Positions 9,314 through 16,642 are shown, counted from the first letter of the stretch. The stretch is DNA of 16,978 nucleotides from Saprospiraceae bacterium (GCA_016714785.1 JADKCC010000055.1:1-16978), one strand, 5' to 3'. Numbers and translations: made by a program. The notes: generated by a model not told the origin, from the sequence alone.

Positions 9314-9806
9314 TTGGGAGAGAAAATAACCTTATCCGTGCAGCCCAAATTATACATTGGGGGAAATTATATGGCAACCACAAACTTAGTTGATTGTCCG
9401 ACATGCACAACTGTCGAAACTCAACCATTTTTTACTCAAAACTATATGGTAATTGTAAGAAATGATATAGGATGCGAACAGAAAATAGAAACATTAGTAA
9501 CAGTTTCAAGAGAAAGAAAAGTATTCGTACCAAATGTTTTTTCGCCAAATGGAGATGGAGTTAATGATTATTTTACTATTTTCGGCGGCGTAGGTACTAC
9601 CAATATTAAGTCATTAAAAATTTTAGATAGGTATGGAAATATAATGTTCGACAAAACAAATTTAAGCTTAAATAATCTTGGGCAAGGGTGGGATGGTATG
9701 CATAAAGGCATAATGCAGCGACGTCAGGAGTATATGTACGTGGCAGAAATGGAGTTTGTGATGGTGAAGTTATAATCTATAAAGGGATGTTACAGTTTTA
9801 AAATAA
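9314..9806 (+). CDS. Type B T9SS C-terminal sorting domain (gliding motility-associated, CHU_C-like)
   Basis: The C-terminal end of the giant protease. The diagnostic motif VFVPNVFSPNGDGVNDYF at about 9523-9576 is followed by IKSLKILDRYGNIMFDK and QGWDGMHKG. After an indel near 9720 come SGVYV, CDGEVIIYKG and DVTVLK with the stop at 9804-9806. This is the TIGR04131/PF13585 architecture: F-x-P-N-x-F-S-P-N-G-D-G-x-N-D, then R-Y/W-G, W-D-G, G-x-Y, and a K-G-x-V-x-x-x-K ending. It directs passage across the outer membrane by the type IX system and attachment to or release from the surface. The segment before the motif (ITLSVQPKLYIGGNYMA, CPTC) is a final beta domain. Confidence 0.92.
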
Positions 9807-9831
9807 TATTATAAAAAATAGATATTAGAAT

Positions 9832-11164
9832 ATGATAAATTTTATTCAAACAGTGACTAAAGCAGTATTGACTTTCTCTCTTTAATTTTGTTGTTTTATA
9901 GTAGTAGGCACAAACAGAAAAGATTATAAAAACCAAATAAGGCAAAGGATGATTTTATTAAAGATTAAATTTCACTTTTTCCGCATGAACGTTCATCACA
10001 CAAAAGTGCTATCTTTAATGTAAATTCATTGATAGAAAAATATCCTCAATGGGCTGAACCATACGTTATATTGGCCCATTATGAAAGAAATAGTAAAGAA
10101 AGGAATAAAATATTAAAAAAAGCATATGAAAATGGGCTTAGTAATGATTTTACGATAGTACATGAGTATGGTAAAGCGCTAACATCATCGGCTCTAATTG
10201 ATAAGCGACATTAAATACGCAATTAAAATTAACGAAGAAGCGATTTCACTTGATGCATCGCACTAATAACCATTACGCGCTTCAATGCATATAGCGAAAT
10301 CTATAGATTTAGTCCCAATAATACATTTGACAATTGGTATAATATGTTTAAAAATACACTTACTTACAATATTGACTGCGTGGATAGATTTAAGGGTTAC
10401 AATATGTATGAAAGGGCGAAGGTAAATCCATCATCAGGTGAAATTGTTTGTTAAGACCCTGAATACAATAACCTTTCGACAATGGATACAGTATTATAAT
10501 AAAAAGAAAATTTTCATCGATGTTTCTTCATGGTGGCATATACGCTACAAAAACATCTGAAGATAAGTATGTATATTTCAAATATATAAGGAAGGCTTAT
10601 TTATGTCCTATATAGCTGATGAAGTCAAAGAACCAATTAAAATGCAAGGTGTATTGAAACATGAAAACTACAGCATAGAAGCTAATTTTGGCATGCAAGG
10701 ATCTTTAGTTGTAGATAATGAAGGTAAAATAAGGTCATCAAAGTTGTTATGTTTGCACCGTGAAAATTATATGATATTTGATAAAATCGAAATATTGATT
10801 ATGGGAAAAAGTAAAAGCAACTGTAAATATTATACTGGAAATGGAGATTTATATCAGGAGAGGAACTTGACTTTTGACTATTATGATTTTAGCAAGCCTG
10901 AATGTAAAATTGGAGATTGTGTAAATGGGAGCGGTGAATATTATTATGGAAACGGAAAATCATATATCGGCACGTTTAAAAATGGAAAAAGGCATGGTTA
11001 CGGTATTTTGTCCGAAGGACTAAACTACGATTATAGTGGTGAGTGGGTAAATGATAAAAAACATGGTTATGGAACTGAACGAGACGAGTCATCCAATTTT
11101 GCAATATTCGTCGGATGTAGGGCTGGATTTTGGGAGAACAACGAGTATTGCTGTAGGGAGCCAT
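9832..11164 (+). pseudogene. Exported TPR-like / MORN-repeat protein (frameshifted)
   Basis: ATG at 9832 gives MINFIQTVTKAVLTFSL; an indel near 9884 continues the hydrophobic core (LILLFYSS) and another gives AQTEKIIKTK, a signal peptide with A-Q cleavage. An in-frame TAA stands at 9966-9968. Helical, TPR-like material follows: NSLIEKYPQWAEPYVILAHY, then RNKILKKAYENGLSND (open at 10029-10214), IKYAIKINEEAISLDAS, and WYNMFKNTLTYNID. After breaks near 10200, 10265, 10450 and 10590 the frame from 10603 carries CKIGDCVNGSGEYYYGNG and two MORN units, YIGTFKNGKRHGYGIL and YSGEWVNDKKHGYGTE. The gene lies 25 bases after the protease stop. Function unknown; probably a periplasmic or surface scaffold. 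Confidence 0.6.
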
Positions 11165-11166
11165 GA
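10603..11166 (+). CDS. Open MORN-containing segment of the TPR-like/MORN protein
   Basis: A 187-codon open stretch, the longest intact piece of the 9832-11164 locus. The first half (MQGVLKHENYSIEANFGMQG, LVVDNEGKIRSSKLL, YYTGNGDLYQERNLTFDYYD) is beta-rich and resembles irregular MORN strands. The second half has clear MORN units at about residues 113-160: GEYYYGNGKSYIG, TFKNGKRHGYGIL, GEWVNDKKHGYGTE. The last 20 residues (GFWENNEYCC) lead to a stop at 11164-11166. The next stretch, AMKVCREKYP, reads on after a shift, so the stop is probably not authentic. The ATG at 10603 is unlikely to be the real start because coding character continues upstream. Confidence 0.65.
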   Translation: MSYIADEVKEPIKMQGVLKHENYSIEANFGMQGSLVVDNEGKIRSSKLLCLHRENYMIFDKIEILIMGKSKSNCKYYTGNGDLYQERNLTFDYYDFSKPECKIGDCVNGSGEYYYGNGKSYIGTFKNGKRHGYGILSEGLNYDYSGEWVNDKKHGYGTERDESSNFAIFVGCRAGFWENNEYCCREP

Positions 11167-11204
11167 AAGTATGTCGTGAAAAATATCCAACACGGAAAAG
11201 CGTA

Positions 11205-11525
11205 AAAATGGTTACAGGATCATACAGGGAAGACCTGTAGTTATTTTAGGCACTTTAGAATCTCCTTATTTAATGATTTCTGATGGAGGACTAATTGAAA
11301 GTAATGTTTGTACAAAAACTTATTCTGTTGTAATTAAAGATGCAAAATGGTAAAACTAAATCAAGCACAGACCCATACAATGATAGTTTTGGTTTAGAAT
11401 ATTTTACTTATCCAATAAATGTAAAGATTTCATATGAAATTTCTTGCTTTAGTAATAATAAAAATGTGGTGGAGGTTGATATTTTAGAGCCTGGCGACTG
11501 GAATCTTAATATTCCTATATGGTAG
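11205..11525 (+). CDS. Unrecognised C-terminal segment or small separate gene
   Basis: Two open pieces in different frames read continuously: RPVVILGTLESPYLMISDGG, LIESNVCTKTYSVVIKDA, then after an indel near 11345 NGKTKSSTDPYNDSFGLEYF, YPINVKISYEISCFSNN, VDILEPGDWNLNIPIW and the stop at 11523-11525. It is beta-rich, and both halves carry a Cys. I do not recognise the family. It may be the C-terminal domain of the MORN protein just upstream, since no start codon and no gap are evident, or a gene of its own. What follows (11526-11727) shows no coding. Confidence 0.4.
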
Positions 11526-11612
11526 TATTTATATTAGGTTCTATGTAATGTGATATTCGGTTAAACCGGTATTACTTTAGAAAAAAATATTATCTGAATT
11601 GTTTTTTTTTAT

Positions 11613-11620
11613 TACTTTTG
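11613..11620 (+). promoter_or_regulatory. Candidate Bacteroidota -7 promoter element
   Basis: TACTTTTG matches the TAnnTTTG -7 consensus of Bacteroidota primary sigma factors exactly. It lies about 108 bases before the kinase start at 11728, just after a run of nine T's (11602-11610). No convincing TTTG -33 element is present at the expected distance, so this is a weak call based on one box in AT-rich sequence. Confidence 0.35.
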
Positions 11621-12026
11621 CTTTAAAGGGATGGGGATAGTCTAAATAACAAAGCATATTGAAATTTGGTATTTTGGGTATCTACAACAATTTAAATTGG
11701 AATTGTAAATTTGGTAAAAATGTAGATATGTTTATAAAAAAATATTTTGTCATTGTAATATTAGCATGTACTCCTTGTTTTGTGTTATGTCAGTCTATAG
11801 AAGATATCAAAAAATCTGTCAATAATAAAATAAAAACTGGCCAACTAGATACATCATTGGTCAAAGAGATACTATCTATACTTCCATCAAGTACACATCT
11901 AGATACATCCATACTTTACGCCAACAAGGCGGTAAAGGTAGCACGAATCATAAATCATACTCCTAGCATTATTAAAGCAATTACTCTAAGTGTTTTCCTT
12001 AAAGAAAAAGGTCGGTATGCTAAGCC

Positions 12027-12806
12027 TTGAAGATTTGTGAAGAAAGCATCATTTTAAATAAAAACCTAAATAACATCCTAATTCTTGCCAAGCTATACAA
12101 AGTAAAAGGAGATTGTCATAGAGATTTATTGGATTTTGTGCAAGCAGAACAGGCTTATCAAATAGCCATAACAAATGCTAAAAAAGCAAAGGATGATAAA
12201 TATTTATCGAAGATATACACATCTCTTGCCAATATGTATGACCTCAATGGAAAAGACAAAAAAGCAATAGAGTACCACTTGCTATGCTTGGATATAGACA
12301 AAAAACTCGGTGATACCGAAAGTCAAATTGTTGATTACACAAATATTGCTGTTGTGTTTTCAAAAAACGAAGACTGGCCCAAAGTCATGGAATACGCGCT
12401 AAAAGCAAAAGCATTGGACACAGCAAATAGTTCTTATGAAGCCAATTTGATTTTGGCAGACGCCTACAGAGGGACAAACCAAGATGATAAAGCCATAAAT
12501 TTATTGAAAAAAACGATTGATGATGCTCAAAAAAATGGAGAGACCTACTACGCCAATGTCGCTATGGCCAATGTCTCCAACTCTTTTTTGGATTTAAATA
12601 AAAATGATGAAGCCCTGAAGTATGCAGACGCTTTGGACAATGTTGAAGATGCAGATATGTTTGCCTTAGATATAAATCTTATCAAAGGTACAGCATGGAT
12701 GCAGAAAAACAACTACGAAGAAGCAATTAAATATCTCAATAAAGCAGAAGCCGTGATACATGCCGATGAAAATCTGCAAATATTTAAAACATGCCTATGC
12801 CATTAA
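12027..12806 (+). CDS. TPR sensor segment of the histidine kinase
   Basis: The longest open stretch in the window, 259 codons. Pairs of helices with the TPR pattern are clear: LKICEESIILNKNL, FVQAEQAYQIAITNAKKA, SLANMYDLNGKDKKAIEYH, NIAVVFSKNEDWPKVMEYAL, LADAYRGTNQDDKAINLLK, NVSNSFLDLNKNDEALKYA and TAWMQKNNYEEAIKYLNKA. The canonical W/L-G/N-x-Y...A-x-x-x-Y/A positions are kept. The TTG at 12027 is not a start; the frame joins GRYAK upstream by one indel. In this kinase class the TPR solenoid sits in the periplasm and is thought to sense a protein or ligand state. Confidence 0.8.
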   Translation: MKICEESIILNKNLNNILILAKLYKVKGDCHRDLLDFVQAEQAYQIAITNAKKAKDDKYLSKIYTSLANMYDLNGKDKKAIEYHLLCLDIDKKLGDTESQIVDYTNIAVVFSKNEDWPKVMEYALKAKALDTANSSYEANLILADAYRGTNQDDKAINLLKKTIDDAQKNGETYYANVAMANVSNSFLDLNKNDEALKYADALDNVEDADMFALDINLIKGTAWMQKNNYEEAIKYLNKAEAVIHADENLQIFKTCLCH

Positions 12807-12902
12807 AGACAGTATTTATGATCTGAAAAATATAAAAGTAAATGAACTCGAAAAGAATATGATATCAACGAAAGAACAGCAGCCTTACAAAAAGAAAAAC
12901 AA

Positions 12903-13190
12903 TTGCAAAGTACTATTATAACCCAACAACGAAATACACTGATAGGTGGCGCTATAGGATTGGGTTTGATATCTTTATTGACTCTGTTGGTGTATCGTCA
13001 AAGTCAAAATCGAAAACTATTAAATAAAACCTCTATACCCCAAAAAGACCAAATCCAACTCCTCCACCAAGAACTCAACCATCGGGTAAAGAACAACTTA
13101 TACTTCATGACGTCACAGCTTGAGATGCAAGGACGACGAACCCAAAATACAGAAGCACGCGAAATCTTACAGGAGACAGAAATCGGCTAG
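12903..13190 (+). CDS. Transmembrane and HisKA_2 segment of the histidine kinase
   Basis: Contains the single transmembrane helix followed by a basic cytoplasmic side (YRQSQNRKLLNK) and the HisKA_2 dimerisation helix LLHQELNHRVKNNLYFMTSQ, where H-R-V-K-N-N is the strict family core, then REILQETE. An indel near 13180 (AAATCGG read for AAAATCGG) hides the continuation NRLGALSLVHSNLF, which is the second helix with the typical I/L-x-x-V/I-H-x-x-L ending. Confidence 0.8.
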   Translation: MQSTIITQQRNTLIGGAIGLGLISLLTLLVYRQSQNRKLLNKTSIPQKDQIQLLHQELNHRVKNNLYFMTSQLEMQGRRTQNTEAREILQETEIG

Positions 13191-13316
13191 GAGCACTGTC
13201 ACTTGTACATAGCAATCTATTCAAAAATGATGAGGCTACTACGGTCAATTTGGCTTTTTATCTGGAAGAATTGGTATCTCAGCTAAAGAAAAATATTTAC
13301 CTTACCAGATAAAGAA

Positions 13317-13625
13317 TTGAATTTTATTTGTCATTTCACAGATCACCATGTCAATGCAGAAGATGCTATGCGGCTGGGTCTTATCGTCAATGAGTTAGTC
13401 ACCAATAGTATAAAACATGCCTTCGCCCATGTCAATGAACCACAAATTAATATTGCCACAAAACTCGATAATACAGGTAAGCTAACCTTGGAATATAAAG
13501 ACAATGGTCCAGGTCATAAGTACGTGTCCAATCTAAGTTCTGATGAAGCGAATACACATCTAGGTACCAAATTAATCGCCTTACTCAGGGAACAGATGAA
13601 AGATCGATATACCTTGGTTTGTTAG
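13317..13625 (+). CDS. HATPase_c segment of the histidine kinase
   Basis: ATP-binding domain: DAMRLGLIVNELVTNSIKHA is the N-box (Mg-ATP contact through N-E-x-x-x-N), LTLEYKDNGPGHKY is the G1 box, and NTHLGTKLIALLREQM is the C-terminal G2-like helix. The stop is at 13623-13625. The TTG-like start is internal; the preceding reading (LAFYLEELVSQLKKNI) is in another frame. The last 28 codons are repeated with 9 mismatches in 83 bases at 15923-16005. Confidence 0.82.
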   Translation: MNFICHFTDHHVNAEDAMRLGLIVNELVTNSIKHAFAHVNEPQINIATKLDNTGKLTLEYKDNGPGHKYVSNLSSDEANTHLGTKLIALLREQMKDRYTLVC

Positions 13626-13729
13626 ATATACGATTTAGAATACTTGTTCAAATACTATAGATTGGGAAAAGTAAGGTGTAGATAAAGAAAAAGATTAATC
13701 AAATTAGTTTACTGTACAGGAGTAAAATG
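13528..13729 (+). repeat. Direct repeat copy 1: kinase 3' end plus downstream spacer
   Basis: Copy 1 of a direct repeat whose other copy is 15909-16111. The strongest block is 13543-13625 against 15923-16005: 83 bases without gaps, 9 mismatches, the first 44 identical. A second block follows after the stop codons: 13656-13689 against 16035-16069, sharing TATAGATTGGGAAAA, TAAGGT and AGATAAAGAA. In both copies an ATG-AAR-TTT start follows the kinase stop at about the same distance (13727, 16109). The spacing between the copies is about 2,380 bases and encloses the 13955-15659 gene. Confidence 0.85.
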
Positions 13730-13872
13730 AAATTTTTACTTTGTATTGAGCAACAAACCCAACATTTGCAACAAAGTTAAAAATGATAAAGGCTCTAAAT
13801 TTAGTTATTTGTCTTATGATTATTCTGTTGTCCAAGTAATAAATAAAGATAATATTTATATTATATTAATAT
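13727..13872 (+). CDS. Possible small or remnant ORF after the kinase
   Basis: ATG at 13727 has an unusually good Shine-Dalgarno sequence for this phylum (AGGAG seven bases upstream). It reads MKFLLCIEQQTQHLQ, then stops; a shift near 13775 continues with NKVKNDKGSKFSYLS and VVQVINKDNIYI to a stop at 13870-13872. The spacing from the kinase stop matches that of an ATG after the second kinase remnant (16109). No family is recognised. The rest of 13626-13954 shows no other coding signal. Confidence 0.3.
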
Positions 13873-14391
13873 GATGCACGAATCATTGATAGAAATAAGT
13901 AAATCGTTTCAGACATGATGATCACTGAAGTTATCAGCAATAAAACAAATTAAAATGAAAAATTAATTCAACTTTAGTTTTAGTGGCTTTAACAACCATG
14001 TCGAGCAAGAAGAGCATTTTGCCAAAACTTATCATCAGTTTTGTTGGATGAATTTGATGTACTAAAAGAACACCCCAAGAAGGCTAGCATTCATTCAGAG
14101 ATGATAATAATTACATCTTTGGAGGTGATTATATCTTAATTGATAATCATTCTCTCTCATACATTATTTTGATGTTGAGAATCAAATATTTTATGACTTT
14201 GATTTAAGAGAAAGTATTGAAATAAACACTAAAGACTTTATTAGACCAGGAGATTTTTTGAATGAGCGATATAGTTTTATTGAAGGAACAAAATCTATTT
14301 TAGAATTTTTCAAAGAGTGAAACATTGACAAAAATTATATTTAATTTATGATTTTAACACAAAGAAATCAAGCATAGTCAAATGTAAAGAC

Positions 14392-14694
14392 GTGAATGTG
14401 GGCTGTGAGTTGATTTACAATGAATCATATTTGCGTTCAAGTAAGCCAATAAAAATTAAAAATAATTATTTAATTAAATATGATAACAAGAAGCGAGCTC
14501 TTTATCTTCTAAAATATAATGAAAAAAATATAGAGTTCAATAATGTATTACTAACAAATTCAATAGAAAAAACACTTTCTTACCTAGAAAAGTATCCCAA
14601 TGATAAAAATAGAAAAAATTTAATTGATAATATTTTAAGTAATGTCAGAAATATAGACGATTGCATTAAATATAAACACAAATTCCATTTTTAG
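14392..14694 (+). CDS. Open segment: 'KNR' helical region of the exported protein
   Basis: Reads in frame from about 14352 (YDFNTKKSSIVKCKD), so the apparent start at 14392 (GTG) is internal. Beta-strand repeats (ELIYNESYL, NNYLIKYDNKKRALYLLKY) give way to helices: SIEKTLSYLEKYPNDKNRKN and LIDNILSNVRNIDDCIKY. The latter aligns with LHPNAKNRNRAIDQAVSMV and KTMNDIERLI in the 1564-3607 gene. The frame is lost at a C/T run near 14685; the true continuation is FLEREINDLAYLFTKNGDI. Confidence 0.6.
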   Translation: MNVGCELIYNESYLRSSKPIKIKNNYLIKYDNKKRALYLLKYNEKNIEFNNVLLTNSIEKTLSYLEKYPNDKNRKNLIDNILSNVRNIDDCIKYKHKFHF

Positions 14695-14706
14695 AAAGGG
14701 AAATTA

Positions 14707-15417
14707 ATGATTTGGCATATCTATTTACAAAGAATGGAGATATTTCCATCTAAAGAAAAGTTCGTTAAGAATTTTAAAGGAGATAGTTCTAAAGTTATTG
14801 AAATTCAAAATCAAATAGATTCATATTATAAAGGTCAAAGGGTTGCACTAGAAAACCAGAGAAAGGAAGAAGAGTCAAGAAAGAGTAAATTAAAATTATA
14901 TGGGCCAGATGCAATTCATAGGACGGAATGGCGCGATGATTCAGGAATGAGCTGGGGAAATTTTAAAAGATGTTCTATTGAATATGTTGATGGTACCAAA
15001 GGATTAGTTTGTTTAGTAGGCGGAGTGCATACATTAGATCCGGGATCGTTAAGTGCTGCCAAACTTGAATATAGCTCCTTTGAATTCGCAGCCAAAGCAG
15101 CATATCGACTAGCAAAGAGTGAAATTTTACCTAATGAAGGAAGGATATGGAGAAATAGGGCCGGTTTTCCTTCAGAAAGGTGGCATACAAAGAATATAAA
15201 CTATAACGATCAGATCACAGGTCTTGTATTCGATGGAAAACACCTTTATTATCGACCCTCTTATGCTTCGGAATTTAAAATATCTCCTTCGTGGCTAAGA
15301 GGTTTTTCAAAACAAGCTGAAATTGCTGATAGTGAAGTAATAAATTTCAAAAGCCTGAGTTCTAAATGGCTTTTTTATACCAAGCAACAACTGGAAGGCA
15401 TTGGTTGTGCACATTAA
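14707..15417 (+). CDS. Open segment: coiled coil and C-terminal domain of the exported protein
   Basis: A 236-codon open stretch; the first 17 residues are a shadow of the neighbouring frame. Authentic reading starts about SKEKFVKNFKGDSSKVIEIQ, then a polar coiled coil to about residue 64, then a compact domain with many aromatic residues: HRTEWRDDSGMSWGNFKRC, GLVCLVGGVHTLDPGSL, EFAAKAAYRLAKSEI, WHTKNINYNDQITGLVFDGK and SKWLFYTKQQLEG. An indel near 15400 shifts to VVHIKQQGDINVKF. I cannot assign this domain. Two Cys residues and the upstream signal peptide suit an extracytoplasmic position. Confidence 0.55.
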   Translation: MIWHIYLQRMEIFPSKEKFVKNFKGDSSKVIEIQNQIDSYYKGQRVALENQRKEEESRKSKLKLYGPDAIHRTEWRDDSGMSWGNFKRCSIEYVDGTKGLVCLVGGVHTLDPGSLSAAKLEYSSFEFAAKAAYRLAKSEILPNEGRIWRNRAGFPSERWHTKNINYNDQITGLVFDGKHLYYRPSYASEFKISPSWLRGFSKQAEIADSEVINFKSLSSKWLFYTKQQLEGIGCAH

Positions 15418-15659
15418 GCAACAAGGTGATATAAATGTAAAATTTTCTATGTTGCATTTGATGATTGTCCGTGCAAAATGGAGTTTTTGAGCGACTTGAA
15501 AATTCGGAAGCAACTGAACGTTGTTATGACGACGAAAGCAGTATTTTTATCATTTGCTCTGATGGAGAAGCTTATTGCAGACAATTCAAGAAAGAATCTG
15601 CAGGATTGTTTTTACAAGAATTAATCCATATGAATACATTGATAAAAAGGTCGTTATAA

Positions 15660-15908
15660 AGGGTTTTAGTGATTGATTTTAGTTTGCATTAAATTAGGTT
15701 AAAGTCATAGCCGAAAACGTGTTGCAATAACATCCCTAACAATTGGGCAAGACATGGCTTAGAACAGCAGCTGAACAAATGTAAAAGCTGAAAACTCTCC
15801 AACGAGTTTTAATAAGAGGTAAGCCATATTTACAAGTTCCACATGAGCTTCAGTGGATGACACATCATCCAACCTGAGATAATTATATTTTTGTTATCCA
15901 TTATTTTT
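15660..15908. other. Spacer without a convincing gene; 44-codon open frame on the - strand
   Basis: No + strand coding reading is seen. On the - strand one frame is open from 15893 to a stop at 15759-15761 and reads LDDVSSTEAHVELVNMAYLL then LKLVGEFSAFTFVQLLF. It has neither a clear start nor a match I can name. It could be a remnant of a gene or mobile element, or chance. The base composition here is visibly less AT-rich than the neighbours. Confidence 0.25.
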
Positions 15909-16005
15909 CTAATCTAATTCTAATGAAGCGAATACACATCTAGGTACCAAATTAATCGCCTTACTCTGGGAGCAATTGAAAGATCGATATACGCTTATTT
16001 GCTAG
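15909..16005 (+). pseudogene. Remnant: last ~28 codons of a second sensor kinase
   Basis: The frame reads NEANTHLGTKLIALLWEQ then LKDRYTLIC and stop, matching the end of the 11728-13625 kinase (DEANTHLGTKLIALLREQ then MKDRYTLVC and stop). Homology begins abruptly near 15909; upstream there is no HATPase, HisKA_2 or TPR reading. Substitutions are mostly silent or conservative, so the second copy was probably under coding constraint after it separated from the first and only later lost its body. It is followed by the same spacer and then by the LytTR gene, the expected kinase-regulator order. Confidence 0.8.
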
Positions 16006-16111
16006 GCAAGATACTTTTTACCAACCTGCAAATTTATAGATTGGGAAAAAATAAGGTACAGATAAAGAATATCTTGACATACACTGATATTCGATTTACA
16101 TATTAAGTATG
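15909..16111 (+). repeat. Direct repeat copy 2: kinase 3' end plus downstream spacer
   Basis: Partner of 13528-13729. It has the gap-free 83-base block 15923-16005, the conserved spacer block 16035-16069, and an ATG-AAG-TTT at 16109. Beyond about 16111 the two copies no longer align obviously by eye. Confidence 0.85.
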
Positions 16112-16247
16112 AAGTTTACATTTGTCAAAATTTTATTTAATTGAATATACCACAATGATGACTTGAAATTATTAATAAGCACTAATTCAACCAAACCTCA
16201 AAAAACCTTAGATCCTTTTTATAAACCCATTTTGATCTCAGGAAAAT

Positions 16248-16587
16248 ATGAACCAACAAACCACCCATTCTGCCTCTCCTAAAAGGTAACATCATCGCTC
16301 TTTCAGCAGATGAGATTAAATATGTGCGCTCAGATGGGCCTAATCTATATAGTAGATACTCAGAACAGCAGCGGGCTGGCGGACAGCCGCCGAAGTTTTA
16401 TGCAGATTTGCTAGCCGAAGCTTCATTTTTCAGGTGAGCCAAGTATGCTCGTCAATTTGAGAAAGTGCGATATATCGATGCAGCAAATCAAGAAATTGAG
16501 CTCCACTGTGGCAAACGCATCACCATGTCGCGCAATGGGTTAAAGATGCTCAAAGATCATATAAAAACACAACAGTATAAGTGGTAA
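16248..16587 (+). pseudogene. Stand-alone LytTR-domain transcriptional regulator (frameshifted)
   Basis: Short DNA-binding protein with a LytTR domain and no receiver. ATG 16248 is preceded by AGGA six bases upstream and reads MNQQTTHSASPK. One extra A near 16280 then hides the join to GNIIALSADEIKYVRSDG, the first LytTR strands. It continues NLYSRYSEQQ, FYADLLAEASFFR, an in-frame TGA near 16436, and then RQFEKVRYIDAANQEIELHC and GKRITMSRNGLKMLKDHI, the recognition part, ending at TAA 16585-16587 (about 112 residues). An alternative is a longer N-terminus: the frame from ATG 16109 (with one TGA) reads through LISTNSTKPQKTLDPFYK to PILISGKYEPTNHP and would join ILPLLKGNII by one indel. Stand-alone LytTR proteins of this size are common in Bacteroidota. 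Confidence 0.75.
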
Positions 16588-16610
16588 ATATTGAAGAAAA
16601 TTTAATATAT

Positions 16611-16642
16611 CAACCAAATATACGAATATACAACCGAATATA
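16611..16642 (+). promoter_or_regulatory. Two 12-bp direct repeats, 20-bp period, candidate LytTR operator
   Basis: CAACCAAATATA at 16611-16622 and CAACCGAATATA at 16631-16642 match at 11 of 12 positions. Their 20-base start-to-start spacing puts both on nearly the same DNA face. LytTR regulators generally bind two direct repeats about two helical turns apart. The site lies between the LytTR gene and the exported-protein gene at 16894. The operator role is inference. Confidence 0.35.

Larger units (their letters stand above)
4512..9806 (+). pseudogene. T9SS-exported M43 metalloprotease with PPC, SprB-like repeats and type B sorting domain; 5' truncated, frameshifted
   Basis: Giant secreted protein of roughly 1,750 codons if all breaks are bridged. 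Domain order: M43 zinc protease (about 4527-5240), two PPC-like domains (about 5268-6026), a Gly linker and a third PPC-like and a further beta domain (6030-6860), an Ig-like segment (about 6960-7290), nine SprB-like repeats (about 7304-9290), and a C-terminal T9SS type B sorting domain (about 9520-9806). The expected product is a cell-surface or released endopeptidase on an adhesive stalk. The readable frame begins at 4512 with IYLNKNWDVKG; only 86 bases separate it from the previous gene's stop, so there is no room for a signal peptide and the N-terminal part of the M43 fold. At least 15 frame breaks and two in-frame TAA codons (4752, 6027) are present. Confidence 0.85.
11728..13625 (+). pseudogene. 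Periplasmic-TPR sensor histidine kinase (HisKA_2 / HATPase), frameshifted
   Basis: Sensor kinase that would phosphorylate a response regulator, probably a LytTR type. The start is ATG 11728 rather than 11659 because it opens a signal peptide (MFIKKYFVIVILACTPCF, cleavage near LCQS). Domains in order: signal peptide, about five TPR units (11800-12800), a linker coiled coil (NERTAALQKEKQLQS), one membrane segment (TLIGGAIGLGLISLLTLLVY, about 12933-12992), a HisKA_2 dimerisation domain with phospho-acceptor His in LNHRVKNNLYFM (codon 13080-13082), and a HATPase_c domain with N-box LIVNELVTNSIKHAF and G-box DNGPG. Frame breaks lie near 12020, 12785, 12860, 13180 and 13305. All signature residues are present, so the broken frame may be a sequencing artefact. 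Its 3' end recurs at 15909-16005. Confidence 0.88.
13955..15659 (+). pseudogene. Exported protein with 'KNR' helical region, coiled coil and C-terminal domain; frameshifted
   Basis: ATG 13955 is followed, after one missing base, by a signal peptide (KKLISTLVLVALTTMSS) and then CQNLSSVLLDEFDVLKEHP. A beta-rich part follows in shifting frames (DDNNYIFGGDYILIDNHS, YFDVENQIFYDFDLRESI, GDFLNERYSFIEGTKSIL). Next come the helical region shared with the MORN lipoprotein at 1564-3607, a charged coiled coil (RVALENQRKEEESRKSKL) and an unrecognised C-terminal domain running, with three further indels, to QELIHMNTLIKRSL and the stop at 15657-15659. The bridged length is about 565 residues. At least nine breaks occur. 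The gene sits alone between the two copies of the kinase 3'-end repeat. No catalytic motif is visible and the function is unknown. Confidence 0.6.

Noticed and set aside
11558..11620. Rho-independent terminator: CGGTTAAACCG at 11558-11568 and the later T run
   Set aside because: The inverted repeat is only 5 bp with almost no loop, and the T run lies over 30 bases away, so the two do not form a standard terminator.
13626..15908. Insertion sequence or transposon between the kinase-end repeats
   Set aside because: No transposase or integrase motif and no short terminal inverted repeats were seen; the enclosed gene is an exported protein related to another in the window.
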